NCBI GenBank assembly: GCA_017507805.1
Contig: JAFWAC010000012.1
Location: 26,094-90,093 of the forward strand
Direction of reading: 5' to 3'
DNA: 64,000 nt
Source: Clostridia bacterium
GTDB taxonomy: Bacteria > Bacillota > Clostridia > Oscillospirales > Acutalibacteraceae
The notes beneath the pieces were generated by a model, which saw only the letters and a program-made list of their open reading frames with translations, searched no databases and was not told the origin of the DNA. A program made the position numbers and the translations under genes. Numbering within the stretch: the first letter of the stretch is position 1; each line of letters opens with the position of its first letter. This document shows positions 50,990 through 59,399 of the stretch, piece after piece.

Positions 50990-52066
50990 ATGCCTAAAAA
51001 ACTAAACGGCACCGTAATAGTTACATATCGCTGTAATGCAAAATGTACTATGTGCAACAGATATAAGGTTCCGTCAAAACCGGAGGACGAGATTTCATTA
51101 GAAACCATCTCAAAGCTACCCGAAATGTATTTCACAAACATTACCGGCGGCGAGCCCTTTATGCGTGATGACCTCAAAGAAATCGTGCGTGAGCTTTATA
51201 AAAAAAGTGACCGCATCGTTATTTCCACAAACGGTTTTTATACCGAGAAAATCGTTGATTTATGCAAGGAATTTCCGCAGGTGGGTATTAGAATTTCGAT
51301 TGAAGGATTGGAGCAGACCAATAACGAAATCCGCGGTCTGGAGGATGGTTACAACCGAGGCTACACAACCCTTAAAACCCTTGTTGATATGGGAATGAAG
51401 GATGTCGGCTTTGGAATGACCGTTCAGGACAGAAATGCGCCCGACCTTGTACCGCTTTATGATATTTCAAACGAGCTTGGAATGGAATTTGCAACCGCTT
51501 CGCTTCACAACAGTTTTTATTTTGTTGAGTCTAATAATATTATTCACGACCGACTTATGGTTGCTCAAAATTTTGAAAGCCTTATTAACAAGCTCTTAAA
51601 TTCAAACAGCCCCAAAAAGTGGTTCAGGGCATACTTTAATCACGGACTTATTAATTATATTTTCAGCCAAAAACGCTTGCTCCCCTGTGATATGAGCTTT
51701 GACACCTTCTTTATCGACCCGTTTGGTGATGTTATGCCCTGCAACGGCACAAAGGAAAAGCAGGTTATGGGAAATCTGAATACCCAAAGCTGGGATGAGC
51801 TGTGGAACAGCGGGCAGGCAAACGAAGTCCGTAAAAAGGTTCGTTGCTGTGACAGAAATTGCTGGATGATTGGCTCGGTCTCCCCTGCCATGCACAAATA
51901 TATATGGGTGCCCTTTTTCTGGGTACTCAAGCATAAATTTTTATTCTTTTTTAAGAAAAAGAAATATTCTATGTATGAAAATAAAATCGTCTGCGATTAT
52001 CGGGACGGCAAGGTAACAAAAGATGCCTTGGATGCCTGTTCCACTTGCGAAGGTTGCGCAAAATAA
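50990..52066 (+). CDS. Radical SAM/SPASM protein in the polysaccharide locus
   Basis: A 358-residue radical SAM enzyme. The cluster-binding motif is CNAKCTMC near residue 15, with ITGGEP and ISTNGF in the SAM fold. The C-terminal part has Cys residues in a SPASM-like arrangement (CDMSFDTFFIDPFGDVMPC, then CCDRNCW and a final CSTCEGC), which would hold extra Fe-S clusters. Known: SPASM proteins mostly modify peptides or proteins, some act on sugars or alcohols. Here it sits two bases after a glycosyltransferase gene, so a sugar-modifying or glycolipid role is inferred. Substrate unknown. Confidence 0.88.
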   Translation: MPKKLNGTVIVTYRCNAKCTMCNRYKVPSKPEDEISLETISKLPEMYFTNITGGEPFMRDDLKEIVRELYKKSDRIVISTNGFYTEKIVDLCKEFPQVGIRISIEGLEQTNNEIRGLEDGYNRGYTTLKTLVDMGMKDVGFGMTVQDRNAPDLVPLYDISNELGMEFATASLHNSFYFVESNNIIHDRLMVAQNFESLINKLLNSNSPKKWFRAYFNHGLINYIFSQKRLLPCDMSFDTFFIDPFGDVMPCNGTKEKQVMGNLNTQSWDELWNSGQANEVRKKVRCCDRNCWMIGSVSPAMHKYIWVPFFWVLKHKFLFFFKKKKYSMYENKIVCDYRDGKVTKDALDACSTCEGCAK

Positions 52067-52100
52067 TCTTTTTCGGTTTTATACTGACGGTGGTGATTGG

Positions 52101-53108
52101 GTGCTTATTTTATCAAACGGCTTAACCGAAAAGGTTGATGAAGGCTTTTTAAAGGTTGCAAGCAGTCTTATAAAGAGAATAAAAAAAGCAAAGCCCGACA
52201 CAGTTGTTGTTTCGTATGACCGCAAAACCGATATATCCGACCACCATTTAAACTTAAATAAGCTGTTATTAAATAAAGAACTGTTTTCCCTGCTAAGAAA
52301 AGAAAAGCAAGAGGTTTTGTATATCCCCTTTCCGGCAAAGGCGTTATCAACCGCTTTAAGAATATTTATTTTATCTCTTTTTTCAAAACCGAGAGTTAAA
52401 GTAATCCTTGTTATGAGAACACCCTTTGACTTTGCTTCAAGATTACTGCTGAACTTGAGCCGAGCAGAAATCATCGTCTTTTCAAAAGCTTCTGCTGATT
52501 TTTATAAAAATATCCTTTCCAAAAAAAGGGTGACATATCTTAAAACCGGTGTGGATACCGAAAAGTTTATACCTGTGTCTGAGGAAAAACAACGGCACTT
52601 AAAGGAAAAATACAATATTTCCCCCGAAAAGAAGGTTATTTTGCATGTTGGGCATTTAAAGGTAGGCAGAAATATAGATGAGCTTACAAAGCTTGACAGT
52701 AAATATCAAATTCTCCTTGTTGTCAGTCAGCAATTTGAAAACGAAAAGGATACCGATTTGCGCCAAAGGCTTGAAAGCAAGGAAAATATAAAGATATTGG
52801 ATAGCTATATTCCCGAAATTGAGGAAGTTTATCAATTGGCGGATGTATATTTCTTTCCTGTAAAGGATGAGGGGAATTGCATAGATGTTCCGTTATCCTG
52901 CCTTGAAGCCGCAGCTTGCAACAAGCCTGTTGTTACTACCGATTACGGTGAAATGAAGGAGTTTCTTGACAAAGAAGGTTTTTATTTTATAGATGCTGCC
53001 GACAGCAAAACACTTAACTCACTAATCGAAATTGCCACAAACAAGACCGCTTTGCCGCGCGATGCAGTTATTGAATACAATTGGGACAATGCTTTGAAAT
53101 TCTTTTAA
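52101..53108 (+). CDS. Glycosyltransferase, GT4-like
   Basis: A 335-residue GT-B protein. The GTG start (VLILSNGLTEKVDEGF) was chosen because GGTGGTGATTGG immediately before it matches the ribosome and because a longer reading would run back into the radical SAM gene. C-terminal domain: KVILHVGHLKVGRNIDELTKL, then a shortened donor motif (FFPVKDEGNCIDVPLSCLEAAACNKPVV). The N-terminal domain is compact (about 165 residues). Substrate unknown. Confidence 0.85.
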   Translation: MLILSNGLTEKVDEGFLKVASSLIKRIKKAKPDTVVVSYDRKTDISDHHLNLNKLLLNKELFSLLRKEKQEVLYIPFPAKALSTALRIFILSLFSKPRVKVILVMRTPFDFASRLLLNLSRAEIIVFSKASADFYKNILSKKRVTYLKTGVDTEKFIPVSEEKQRHLKEKYNISPEKKVILHVGHLKVGRNIDELTKLDSKYQILLVVSQQFENEKDTDLRQRLESKENIKILDSYIPEIEEVYQLADVYFFPVKDEGNCIDVPLSCLEAAACNKPVVTTDYGEMKEFLDKEGFYFIDAADSKTLNSLIEIATNKTALPRDAVIEYNWDNALKFF

Positions 53109-53132
53109 AATATTAGTGCAAAGGAGAAATAT

Positions 53133-54146
53133 ATGCCAAGCTTAGTATCAATTGTTGTTCCGGTTTATAATTGTGAAGCATATCTTAACCGATGCATAGA
53201 TAGTCTCGTAAATCAAACCTATAAAAATCTTGAAATAATACTTGTTGATGACGGCTCAAGTGATAATTCACCTTTTCTGTGTGATGAGTGGTCAAAAAAC
53301 GATCGCCGAGTTAAAGTAATTCATAAAATTAACGCAGGTGCCGGCATGGCAAGAAATACAGGTGTTGAGCATGCAACCGGAGAATACATTTTCTTTGTTG
53401 ACAGTGACGACTATTTGGATTTAACAACCGTAGAAAAATGTATTTCAAAATCCCAAGAAACCTCAGCAGATTTGATTATTTTCGGTAAAAACGAGTGTTA
53501 TGAAAACGGCACCGTAAAGCCTATCCCCATAAATCCGGAAAAAACATTTTATAAAGATAACGACATAACCGAAACAATTTTACCCGGACTATTCACCTAT
53601 AAAATAGGAGTTGGAATTAGTGTTTGGGGCAAAATGTTTAGGCTCGGTTTAATAACTCAAAATAATGTGAGCTTTTGCTCCGAACGCGAGATTTTTTCTG
53701 AAGATGCTTATTTCACCCTTGAAATATTCAATTTTATATCCTCAATTGCAATACTTAAAGAAAATCTTTATTTTTACTGTAAGAATGATAATTCTTATAC
53801 TCAAAAAATCAAGACAAACCATCAAATACTTAATGATTTATTTTTACAAAAAAGCATTGCTTTATGCGAACGTAACAGTTACCCGTCAGCAGTTAAAATG
53901 TGCGTGTATGCAAGGTATCAGATGTTTGCATTGGCAGGAATGAAGCAAATTATAAATACAAGGCTCCCCGCAAAAGAAAAATACACATTGATTAATTCCT
54001 TCTTCAAAAATAAAACATTAAAAAGCACCTTAACAAATAAGACTTTGCTATTACAGGGATTTTTTTCGAGAGTGTTTTGGTGTTTCTTAAGGTTTAAATT
54101 ATATCCTGTATGTTATATTCTGTTGTGGTTTAAATCCCGCAAATAA
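53133..54146 (+). CDS. Glycosyltransferase, GT2 family
   Basis: A 337-residue GT-A fold enzyme. N-terminal signature LVSIVVPVYNCEAYLNRCIDSLVNQTYKNLEIILVDDGSSDNS, then the DXD motif in FFVDSDDYLDL. The C-terminus is basic and aromatic, as usual. GCAAAGGAGAAAT lies before the ATG. Inverting transferase of the repeat unit; donor unknown. Confidence 0.93.
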   Translation: MPSLVSIVVPVYNCEAYLNRCIDSLVNQTYKNLEIILVDDGSSDNSPFLCDEWSKNDRRVKVIHKINAGAGMARNTGVEHATGEYIFFVDSDDYLDLTTVEKCISKSQETSADLIIFGKNECYENGTVKPIPINPEKTFYKDNDITETILPGLFTYKIGVGISVWGKMFRLGLITQNNVSFCSEREIFSEDAYFTLEIFNFISSIAILKENLYFYCKNDNSYTQKIKTNHQILNDLFLQKSIALCERNSYPSAVKMCVYARYQMFALAGMKQIINTRLPAKEKYTLINSFFKNKTLKSTLTNKTLLLQGFFSRVFWCFLRFKLYPVCYILLWFKSRK

Positions 54147-54159
54147 ATTGGAGGTAAAA

Positions 54160-55437
54160 ATGTCCCGCGGCTTATTATATATAAAAAAGCGTAATTTCCC
54201 CGAAGGTCTTACCTGTTTGGTATTGATTTTACCGCTTTTACTCTCTTTTTTTATTGATTTTCTTCATCTGCCAAGCTTCGTAAAATATTTAATTGATATT
54301 GCGATAGTCTTAATTTTAGCTTCGAGCTTATTAAGCAGACGAGTTTTTTTCAGAGCAGGCACTTTGCCGCTTGTTGTGCTGATTGTTGGTTTTTTTCTGT
54401 ATACACTGATTATGTATCTTTTTAACTACCAATCAATAGTTTACTATTTGTGGGGCTTGCGCAACAATTTCAGGTTTTATATTGCCTTCCTTGCCTTTAT
54501 CCTGTTTTTTGACCAAGACGATGCCGGATTTTTCATTAATCTGCTTGATAAAATTTTTTGGGTGAATGCTGTCGTGTCCTTTGCTCAATTCGTTATGGGT
54601 TATAGACAGGATTATTTGGGCGGCTTGTTCGGTGTAGAAAAGGGCTGTAACGCCTATTCAATAATATTTTTCTCAATAGTCATCGGAAAATCCTTGCTTT
54701 CTTTTATGGAACAAAAAGAAAATGCCTTGCCCTGTTTTTCAAAATGCGGAGTTTCATTAATAATAGCGGCAATGGCAGAGCTGAAGTTTTATTTTGTGAT
54801 TTTTGTTTTAATTCTGGTATTTTCCGCTGTTTTTACGCGCTTTTCATGGAAAAAAATCGCAATTATGATTATTTTGTCCTTGGTAATATTTGTTGCCGGC
54901 ATATTGCTGGCTGACCTTTTCGGCAGCAACAATACCCTTTCCTTTAACAGAATATGGGAGCTTGTCACCGCAGAAAATTATGCCACCGCCGAGGACTTGG
55001 GTAGATTCACCGCGATACCCACCATTGCAAAAACCATTCTCACAAAAATACCCGAACAGCTTTTTGGAATGGGGCTTGGTAATTGTGATACCTCAACCTT
55101 TGCAATTTGCAACACACCGTTCTATCAATCGCACGCAAATCTTCACTATACTTGGTTTTCAAGCGCATTTTTGTTTTTAGAAACCGGTTATTTTGGGCTC
55201 CTTGCCTATCTTTCGTTTTTTATTATCTGCTTCTGTCTCGCTTGGAAGCAAATGCGCAATGATACAGCTAATGTGCTTTTCTGCAGATTAAGTATGATGA
55301 TGGCTCTGCTTTGTCTCCTGCTCACATTTTATAATTCATCTCTCAGGATGGAAGTGGCATATATCGCCTACTTTGCTTTGGCGCTTCCGTTCATAAAACA
55401 GGGTGTGCGCGAACAAAGTCAATCCGTATCATTATAA
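54160..55437 (+). CDS. Wzy-like O-antigen/polysaccharide polymerase
   Basis: A 425-residue integral membrane protein with about eleven hydrophobic segments and a large loop with FNRIWELVTAENYATAEDLGRFTAIPTIAKTI and GLGNCDTSTFAICNTPFYQSHANLHYTW, matching the O-antigen ligase/polymerase class. ATTGGAGGTAAAA precedes the ATG; an upstream TTG is just part of that site. It would polymerise repeat units outside the membrane. It is the last gene of the locus. Confidence 0.85.
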   Translation: MSRGLLYIKKRNFPEGLTCLVLILPLLLSFFIDFLHLPSFVKYLIDIAIVLILASSLLSRRVFFRAGTLPLVVLIVGFFLYTLIMYLFNYQSIVYYLWGLRNNFRFYIAFLAFILFFDQDDAGFFINLLDKIFWVNAVVSFAQFVMGYRQDYLGGLFGVEKGCNAYSIIFFSIVIGKSLLSFMEQKENALPCFSKCGVSLIIAAMAELKFYFVIFVLILVFSAVFTRFSWKKIAIMIILSLVIFVAGILLADLFGSNNTLSFNRIWELVTAENYATAEDLGRFTAIPTIAKTILTKIPEQLFGMGLGNCDTSTFAICNTPFYQSHANLHYTWFSSAFLFLETGYFGLLAYLSFFIICFCLAWKQMRNDTANVLFCRLSMMMALLCLLLTFYNSSLRMEVAYIAYFALALPFIKQGVREQSQSVSL

Positions 55438-55565
55438 TCGGTGGCAAAATGGAATTGCCAAAAAGAAAGAAAAATCGATTGGAAAATTTTGATTACGGTC
55501 AAAATGGCGCATATTTCGTTACAATTTGCACCAAAAACCGTAAAAGAATATTATCCGATATAATT

Positions 55566-55670
55566 GTAGGGGACGATGGGTCTTGCTGCGGCTCGGTCAC
55601 TTTTTGGCTCTGACAGTCCACCGGACTGTCATTCACTACCAAAAAGCCGCTTCGCTACCCACATCGTCCC
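55566..55670. repeat. REP-like palindromic element inside the RAYT gene
   Basis: It starts GTAGGGGACGATGGG and ends CCCACATCGTCCC. Nested dyads: GCGGCT/AGCCGC, CTTTTTGG/CCAAAAAG and GACAGTCC/GGACTGTC. The central ~77 bases recur almost unchanged, inverted, in the element at 59223-59375. Confidence 0.85.
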
Positions 55671-55776
55671 GAAAAAATGCGGTTCAATTGTTGAAAAATA
55701 CATCAGAAATGTACCTGAAATCGAAAAATATATAATAATGCCGGATCATATTCATATGATTATACGCATTGACAAC

Positions 55777-55803
55777 GGGACGATGTGGGCATCGTCCCCT
55801 ACG
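55777..55803. repeat. Short REP hairpin within RAYT coding sequence
   Basis: GGGACGATG-TGGG-CATCGTCCC followed by CTAC; read in the RAYT frame it encodes GTMWASSPT. It matches the GGGGACGATG...CATCGTCCC arms of the larger elements, including 59223-59248. Confidence 0.75.
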
Positions 55804-56003
55804 AAAAAGGTTGAAAATATTGTTCGTTCGATAAAAATATTAACAACCAAGGAGCTTGGTGAGGCTCTATTCCAACGCTCTTACCACGACCATATTATCC
55901 GCAATGCGCAGGATTACAATGAGGCTTGGGAATATATTGAAAACAATCCGGCAAAATGGTTTTTATCACCAAACAAAAAAGATTGATATTTTTTTAACTG
56001 TGT

Positions 56004-56032
56004 TTGACATTTAGCGTGTATGATGTTAAAAT
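56004..56032 (+). promoter_or_regulatory. Promoter of the dockerin protein gene
   Basis: TTGACA and TAAAAT separated by 17 bases, about 86 bases before the start codon; a small CCAC...GTGG dyad (about 56053-56065) lies in the leader. Confidence 0.65.
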
Positions 56033-56117
56033 AAAGATTGGTCTAAAGCAATCCACCCAAAGTGGTTTACATAGATTTTTTCGCAACTAAATTTTTATTT
56101 TTCAGGAGGAATTTTTT

Positions 56118-59117
56118 ATGATTAAAAAAATTGGAAAAAGGCTTTTGCCAATGCTCTTGGCTGTTCTTTTGATTGCCTCTGCATTGCCGTTAACCGCATT
56201 TGCGGCAGATGTCGAAGAAATAACGGGTATTTTGGGTGCTGACGGTAGCTGCAATATCCAGATTGAATACAAAAAAAGCGGTTATTCCGGCTCAGCTACA
56301 GGTACTTACTCTGAGGACAAAGCATCCTATACCGCTACTGCAACAAGCAATAGTAGATATACTACTGCAACAAATAACATTACAATTACCAACAAAAGCA
56401 ATAAAAAAGCAAAAATCAGGTTTGACTATGCTGTCGAAAATGCTACCAGCTTTAAAATTGACAATACAGCATATTCCGGCACCGGAACATATGAATCCTC
56501 TGATATTAATCACGGCTCCACAATAACAATTGCTTTGCAAGCCAAAAATGCAACTGCTACCGTAACATTAAGTAACTTTTCCCTTTTAGTCTCTATGGAA
56601 GCTTTTGATGTTACTGTCAATTATAACAGCACTCTTGGCTCGGTTGCGGTTGACAGCACCACCGTTGAAAACGGCACAACACAAGGAATTATCGCCTCCA
56701 CAGGCGCAGTTTTCACTGCAACGCCTGTAAGCGGAGCAAGCTTTTTAGGTTGGATTAATACTGCAAATAACCAAATCCTCACCCAGGAAGCAAGCCTGAC
56801 GTTTAATCCTGAAACAGCTATGACAATTGAGGCAATTTTCATAAACAGCGGTTCAAAACCACATTTTATGGTTGACACTAAATATTTGTTTGACGATTTG
56901 AATAACGCAGCAACCGCAGGCTCTACCGTTGTATTGATGAATGATGCAACGCTTCCTGCGGGTGACTATACAATTCCTTCCGGCGCAACCCTGCTCATTC
57001 CTTTTGATTCTGCTAATACATTATATACAACCGATCCCGGTCACGATGATGGAACAACCGATATTACCCCCACCCCCTACCGCACACTTAAAATGGCAGA
57101 CGGTGCTAATATAACCGTAAACGGTGCTATAAGCCTTTCTGCAAAGCACCGCGAGGCTCAAGGCTCGGGATACGGCTGTGAAAACAGCGGTGCCTACGGC
57201 TGCATTAATATGGCAACCGGCAGTAACATAACAATCAACAACGGTGCTACTCTCTATGCCTGGGGATTTATTACAGGTGACGGCAATGTTGTTGCTAACA
57301 GCGGAGCTCGTGTTTTCGAATATTTCCAATTCAGGGATTTCCGCGGCGGCTCTATTTCAACCGCAATGGAAGCCGAATACGGTGTATTCCTTTTCTCACA
57401 ATATTATGTTCAGAATATAGAGGTTCCACTCACACTTTATGCAGGCGCTATTGAGAAAACTTATACCACCCTTACAATGGCAAACTATGATTTTAGCGAG
57501 GACATTACATTTATCGGTTCAAGCGATGCAATGTTTACCATAACAGAGGGCAGTGTTACAAAAAGATATGACGGTTCAAAGGACCGCCTTATAATTGAAG
57601 CGAACGGTGATTTTTCCGTTTCACCGATTTCAATTGAAATCGGAAATACCATCACATCTATTTTAGGTCAGAAAATCGACATAAACACCGTTGATTATGA
57701 GCTTCCCATCACTAACAATCTTACTGTTATTGCAAACAGCGGAACTGTTACTCTGGGACAGGATATCGCGCTCTTACCCGGTTCTGAGATAGTTGTCGGC
57801 AAAGATGCAACCTGTGTCTTAGGTCAAGGTATTAATGTTTATGTATATGATGCTGACGAATGGGGCACTTATACTTTTTCAAAAAACGGAAACGGTAAAT
57901 TCTACCCGTTGAGATATGCTCCCGGCAGAACATATACCAGAACTGAGGCTGATTTGGTGGATGCGAAAATTCAGGTTGAAGGCTTAGTTGACGCTTCAGC
58001 CGGATATGTTTACACCACCGCCGGCGGCGCTAATATTTTCAGTACAGGAGAAGGCAAGGTTATTACCGTTGCCGGCACCCAAACCGTTACATACCAATTC
58101 GTACAGGGTTCTGATTACACTGCCGATTCAAACAAAGCAATACCCATTACTCCCGCAAAGGCTAAAAACGCAGACGGCAGTTACGCCGAAACCACATCTG
58201 CTACCACAGCTACAACCTATACTTATAACAGCACACACGGCAAATGGGATGATAAAAACCACACCGTTACCGATGTCGTAACCAAACCCACCTGCACAGA
58301 GCAAGGCTTTACCACCCACACTTGTACCTGCGGATACAGCTATGTTGACAGCTATGTAGCGGCTACAGGTCACAGCTACAATGAAACTGTAAAAGAACCT
58401 ACCTGCACAGAAAACGGTCATACCACACACACCTGTTCAGTTTGTGGTGACAGCTATATTGACAGTGAAGTAGAGGCTATCGGTCACAGTCATACAGCAG
58501 TTGTAACTGCTCCCACCTGCACAGAACAGGGCTTCACAACCTATACCTGCAATTGCGGCGATACATACACTGATGATTATGTGGTGGCTACAGGACACAG
58601 CTACAATTCTGTTGTAACTGCTCCTACCTGCACAGAAGGCGGTTATACAACCCATACTTGCGCTAACTGTGGTGACAGCTATGTTGACAGTGTTGTTGAA
58701 GCAACAGGACACAGCTACGATGCAGTAGTAACCGAGCCCACCTGCACAGAGGGTGGTTATACAACCCACACCTGCTCCGCTTGCGGTGACAGCTATGTTG
58801 ACAGTCAGGTTGAAGCTACAGGTCACAACCACGGCGATTGGATAATTGATGAAAAGGCTACCCATTATGTGGAAGGCAGCAAACACCGTGAGTGTTCTTG
58901 CGGTCACACCGAAACAGAGGCTATTCCTGTTATCGTATGCGATATTGACGGAAACAGTGTTACAAACGGTTCTGAGCTTAGCTCACTTCAAAAGCATATG
59001 CTAAACACCGATAGCATCGCTGACGACAAAATTTATATGTTTGATATGGATTGTAACGGTGAAATCAACATTATTGATTTAATCAAATTAAAGAAATTTA
59101 TTGCAGGCAAATCCTGA
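56118..59117 (+). CDS. Secreted protein with Cys-rich repeats and C-terminal dockerin
   Basis: A 999-residue exported protein. Signal peptide MIKKIGKRLLPMLLAVLLIASALPLTAFAA, then Thr/Ser/Asn-rich beta-rich regions of unknown family, including an InlB/BACON-like part (VNYNSTLGSVAVDSTTVENGTTQGI...FLGWI, about 165-245). Residues about 716-905 hold five repeats of 37-38 residues (PTCTEGGYTTHTCSxCGDSYVDS...ATGHSY), each with three Cys; spacing alternates CxCG and CxxCG. The last 60 residues look like a type I dockerin (CDIDGNSVTNGSEL, FDMDCNGEINIIDLIKLKKFI), the first Ca loop degenerate. A cohesin partner is not in the window. Ligand unknown. Confidence 0.85.
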   Translation: MIKKIGKRLLPMLLAVLLIASALPLTAFAADVEEITGILGADGSCNIQIEYKKSGYSGSATGTYSEDKASYTATATSNSRYTTATNNITITNKSNKKAKIRFDYAVENATSFKIDNTAYSGTGTYESSDINHGSTITIALQAKNATATVTLSNFSLLVSMEAFDVTVNYNSTLGSVAVDSTTVENGTTQGIIASTGAVFTATPVSGASFLGWINTANNQILTQEASLTFNPETAMTIEAIFINSGSKPHFMVDTKYLFDDLNNAATAGSTVVLMNDATLPAGDYTIPSGATLLIPFDSANTLYTTDPGHDDGTTDITPTPYRTLKMADGANITVNGAISLSAKHREAQGSGYGCENSGAYGCINMATGSNITINNGATLYAWGFITGDGNVVANSGARVFEYFQFRDFRGGSISTAMEAEYGVFLFSQYYVQNIEVPLTLYAGAIEKTYTTLTMANYDFSEDITFIGSSDAMFTITEGSVTKRYDGSKDRLIIEANGDFSVSPISIEIGNTITSILGQKIDINTVDYELPITNNLTVIANSGTVTLGQDIALLPGSEIVVGKDATCVLGQGINVYVYDADEWGTYTFSKNGNGKFYPLRYAPGRTYTRTEADLVDAKIQVEGLVDASAGYVYTTAGGANIFSTGEGKVITVAGTQTVTYQFVQGSDYTADSNKAIPITPAKAKNADGSYAETTSATTATTYTYNSTHGKWDDKNHTVTDVVTKPTCTEQGFTTHTCTCGYSYVDSYVAATGHSYNETVKEPTCTENGHTTHTCSVCGDSYIDSEVEAIGHSHTAVVTAPTCTEQGFTTYTCNCGDTYTDDYVVATGHSYNSVVTAPTCTEGGYTTHTCANCGDSYVDSVVEATGHSYDAVVTEPTCTEGGYTTHTCSACGDSYVDSQVEATGHNHGDWIIDEKATHYVEGSKHRECSCGHTETEAIPVIVCDIDGNSVTNGSELSSLQKHMLNTDSIADDKIYMFDMDCNGEINIIDLIKLKKFIAGKS

Positions 59118-59127
59118 TTGCATTATT

Positions 59128-59199
59128 GTCGGGGCTGGCGTCCCCGCCAGCCCGTTAATTTAAATGCACTCTGCGGACAGTCGAGACGCCTGTCCCTAC
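59128..59199. repeat. REP-like palindromic element
   Basis: Begins GTCGGGGCTGGCGTCCCCGCC and ends GAGACGCCTGTCCCTAC. Reverse-complemented it follows the element at 23262-23334 across its full length. An inner hairpin GGGCTGGCG...CGCCAGCCC-type dyad forms in the left arm. Confidence 0.8.
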
Positions 59200-59222
59200 A
59201 ATAGGTCTTTTTGCCTTTTTCA

Positions 59223-59375
59223 TAGGGGACGATGCCCACATCGTCCCGCTAAAATTTCTACAAACCGAACGAGACGATGCGGGTAGCAAAGCGGCTTTTT
59301 GGTAGTGAATGACAGTCCGGTGGACTGTCAGAGCCAAAAAGTGACCGAGCCACAGCGAAACACATCGTTCCCTAC
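59223..59375. repeat. Composite REP-like element upstream of the glycosidase gene
   Basis: It contains a short hairpin (GGGGACGATGCCCACATCGTCCC) and a long dyad with the same ~77-base core as the RAYT-embedded element, in reverse orientation, ending GTTCCCTAC. Together with 59128-59199 it fills the gap between the two large secreted proteins, leaving no obvious promoter. Confidence 0.85.
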
Positions 59376-59399
59376 AAATATCTAATTGGAGAAATGATT

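Larger units (their letters stand above)
55449..55986 (+). pseudogene. REP-associated tyrosine transposase (RAYT, Y1/IS200-like), broken by a palindromic repeat
   Basis: The first frame starts MELPKRKKNRLENFDYGQNGAYFVTICTKNRKRIL, typical of RAYT, and meets a stop at 55611-55613 inside a palindromic element. The rest of the protein continues in another frame: GSIVEKYIRNVPEIEKYIIMPDHIHMII holds the HUH histidines, and YNEAWEYIENNPAKWFL the catalytic tyrosine. So both halves are intact but shifted. Known: RAYTs mobilise REP palindromes. A second small REP hairpin lies within the second half. It starts 11 bases after the polymerase gene. A split, in-frame-readable second ORF begins at 55576. Confidence 0.85.

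Noticed and set aside
58128-58907. Minus-strand frames opposite the Cys-rich repeats
   Set aside because: The repetitive codons on the plus strand leave open antisense frames; the encoded sequences are mirror images of the repeats.
56118-59117. Cys-rich repeats as a CRISPR or satellite DNA feature
   Set aside because: The repeats keep the reading frame, differ in DNA sequence and encode a conserved protein motif.
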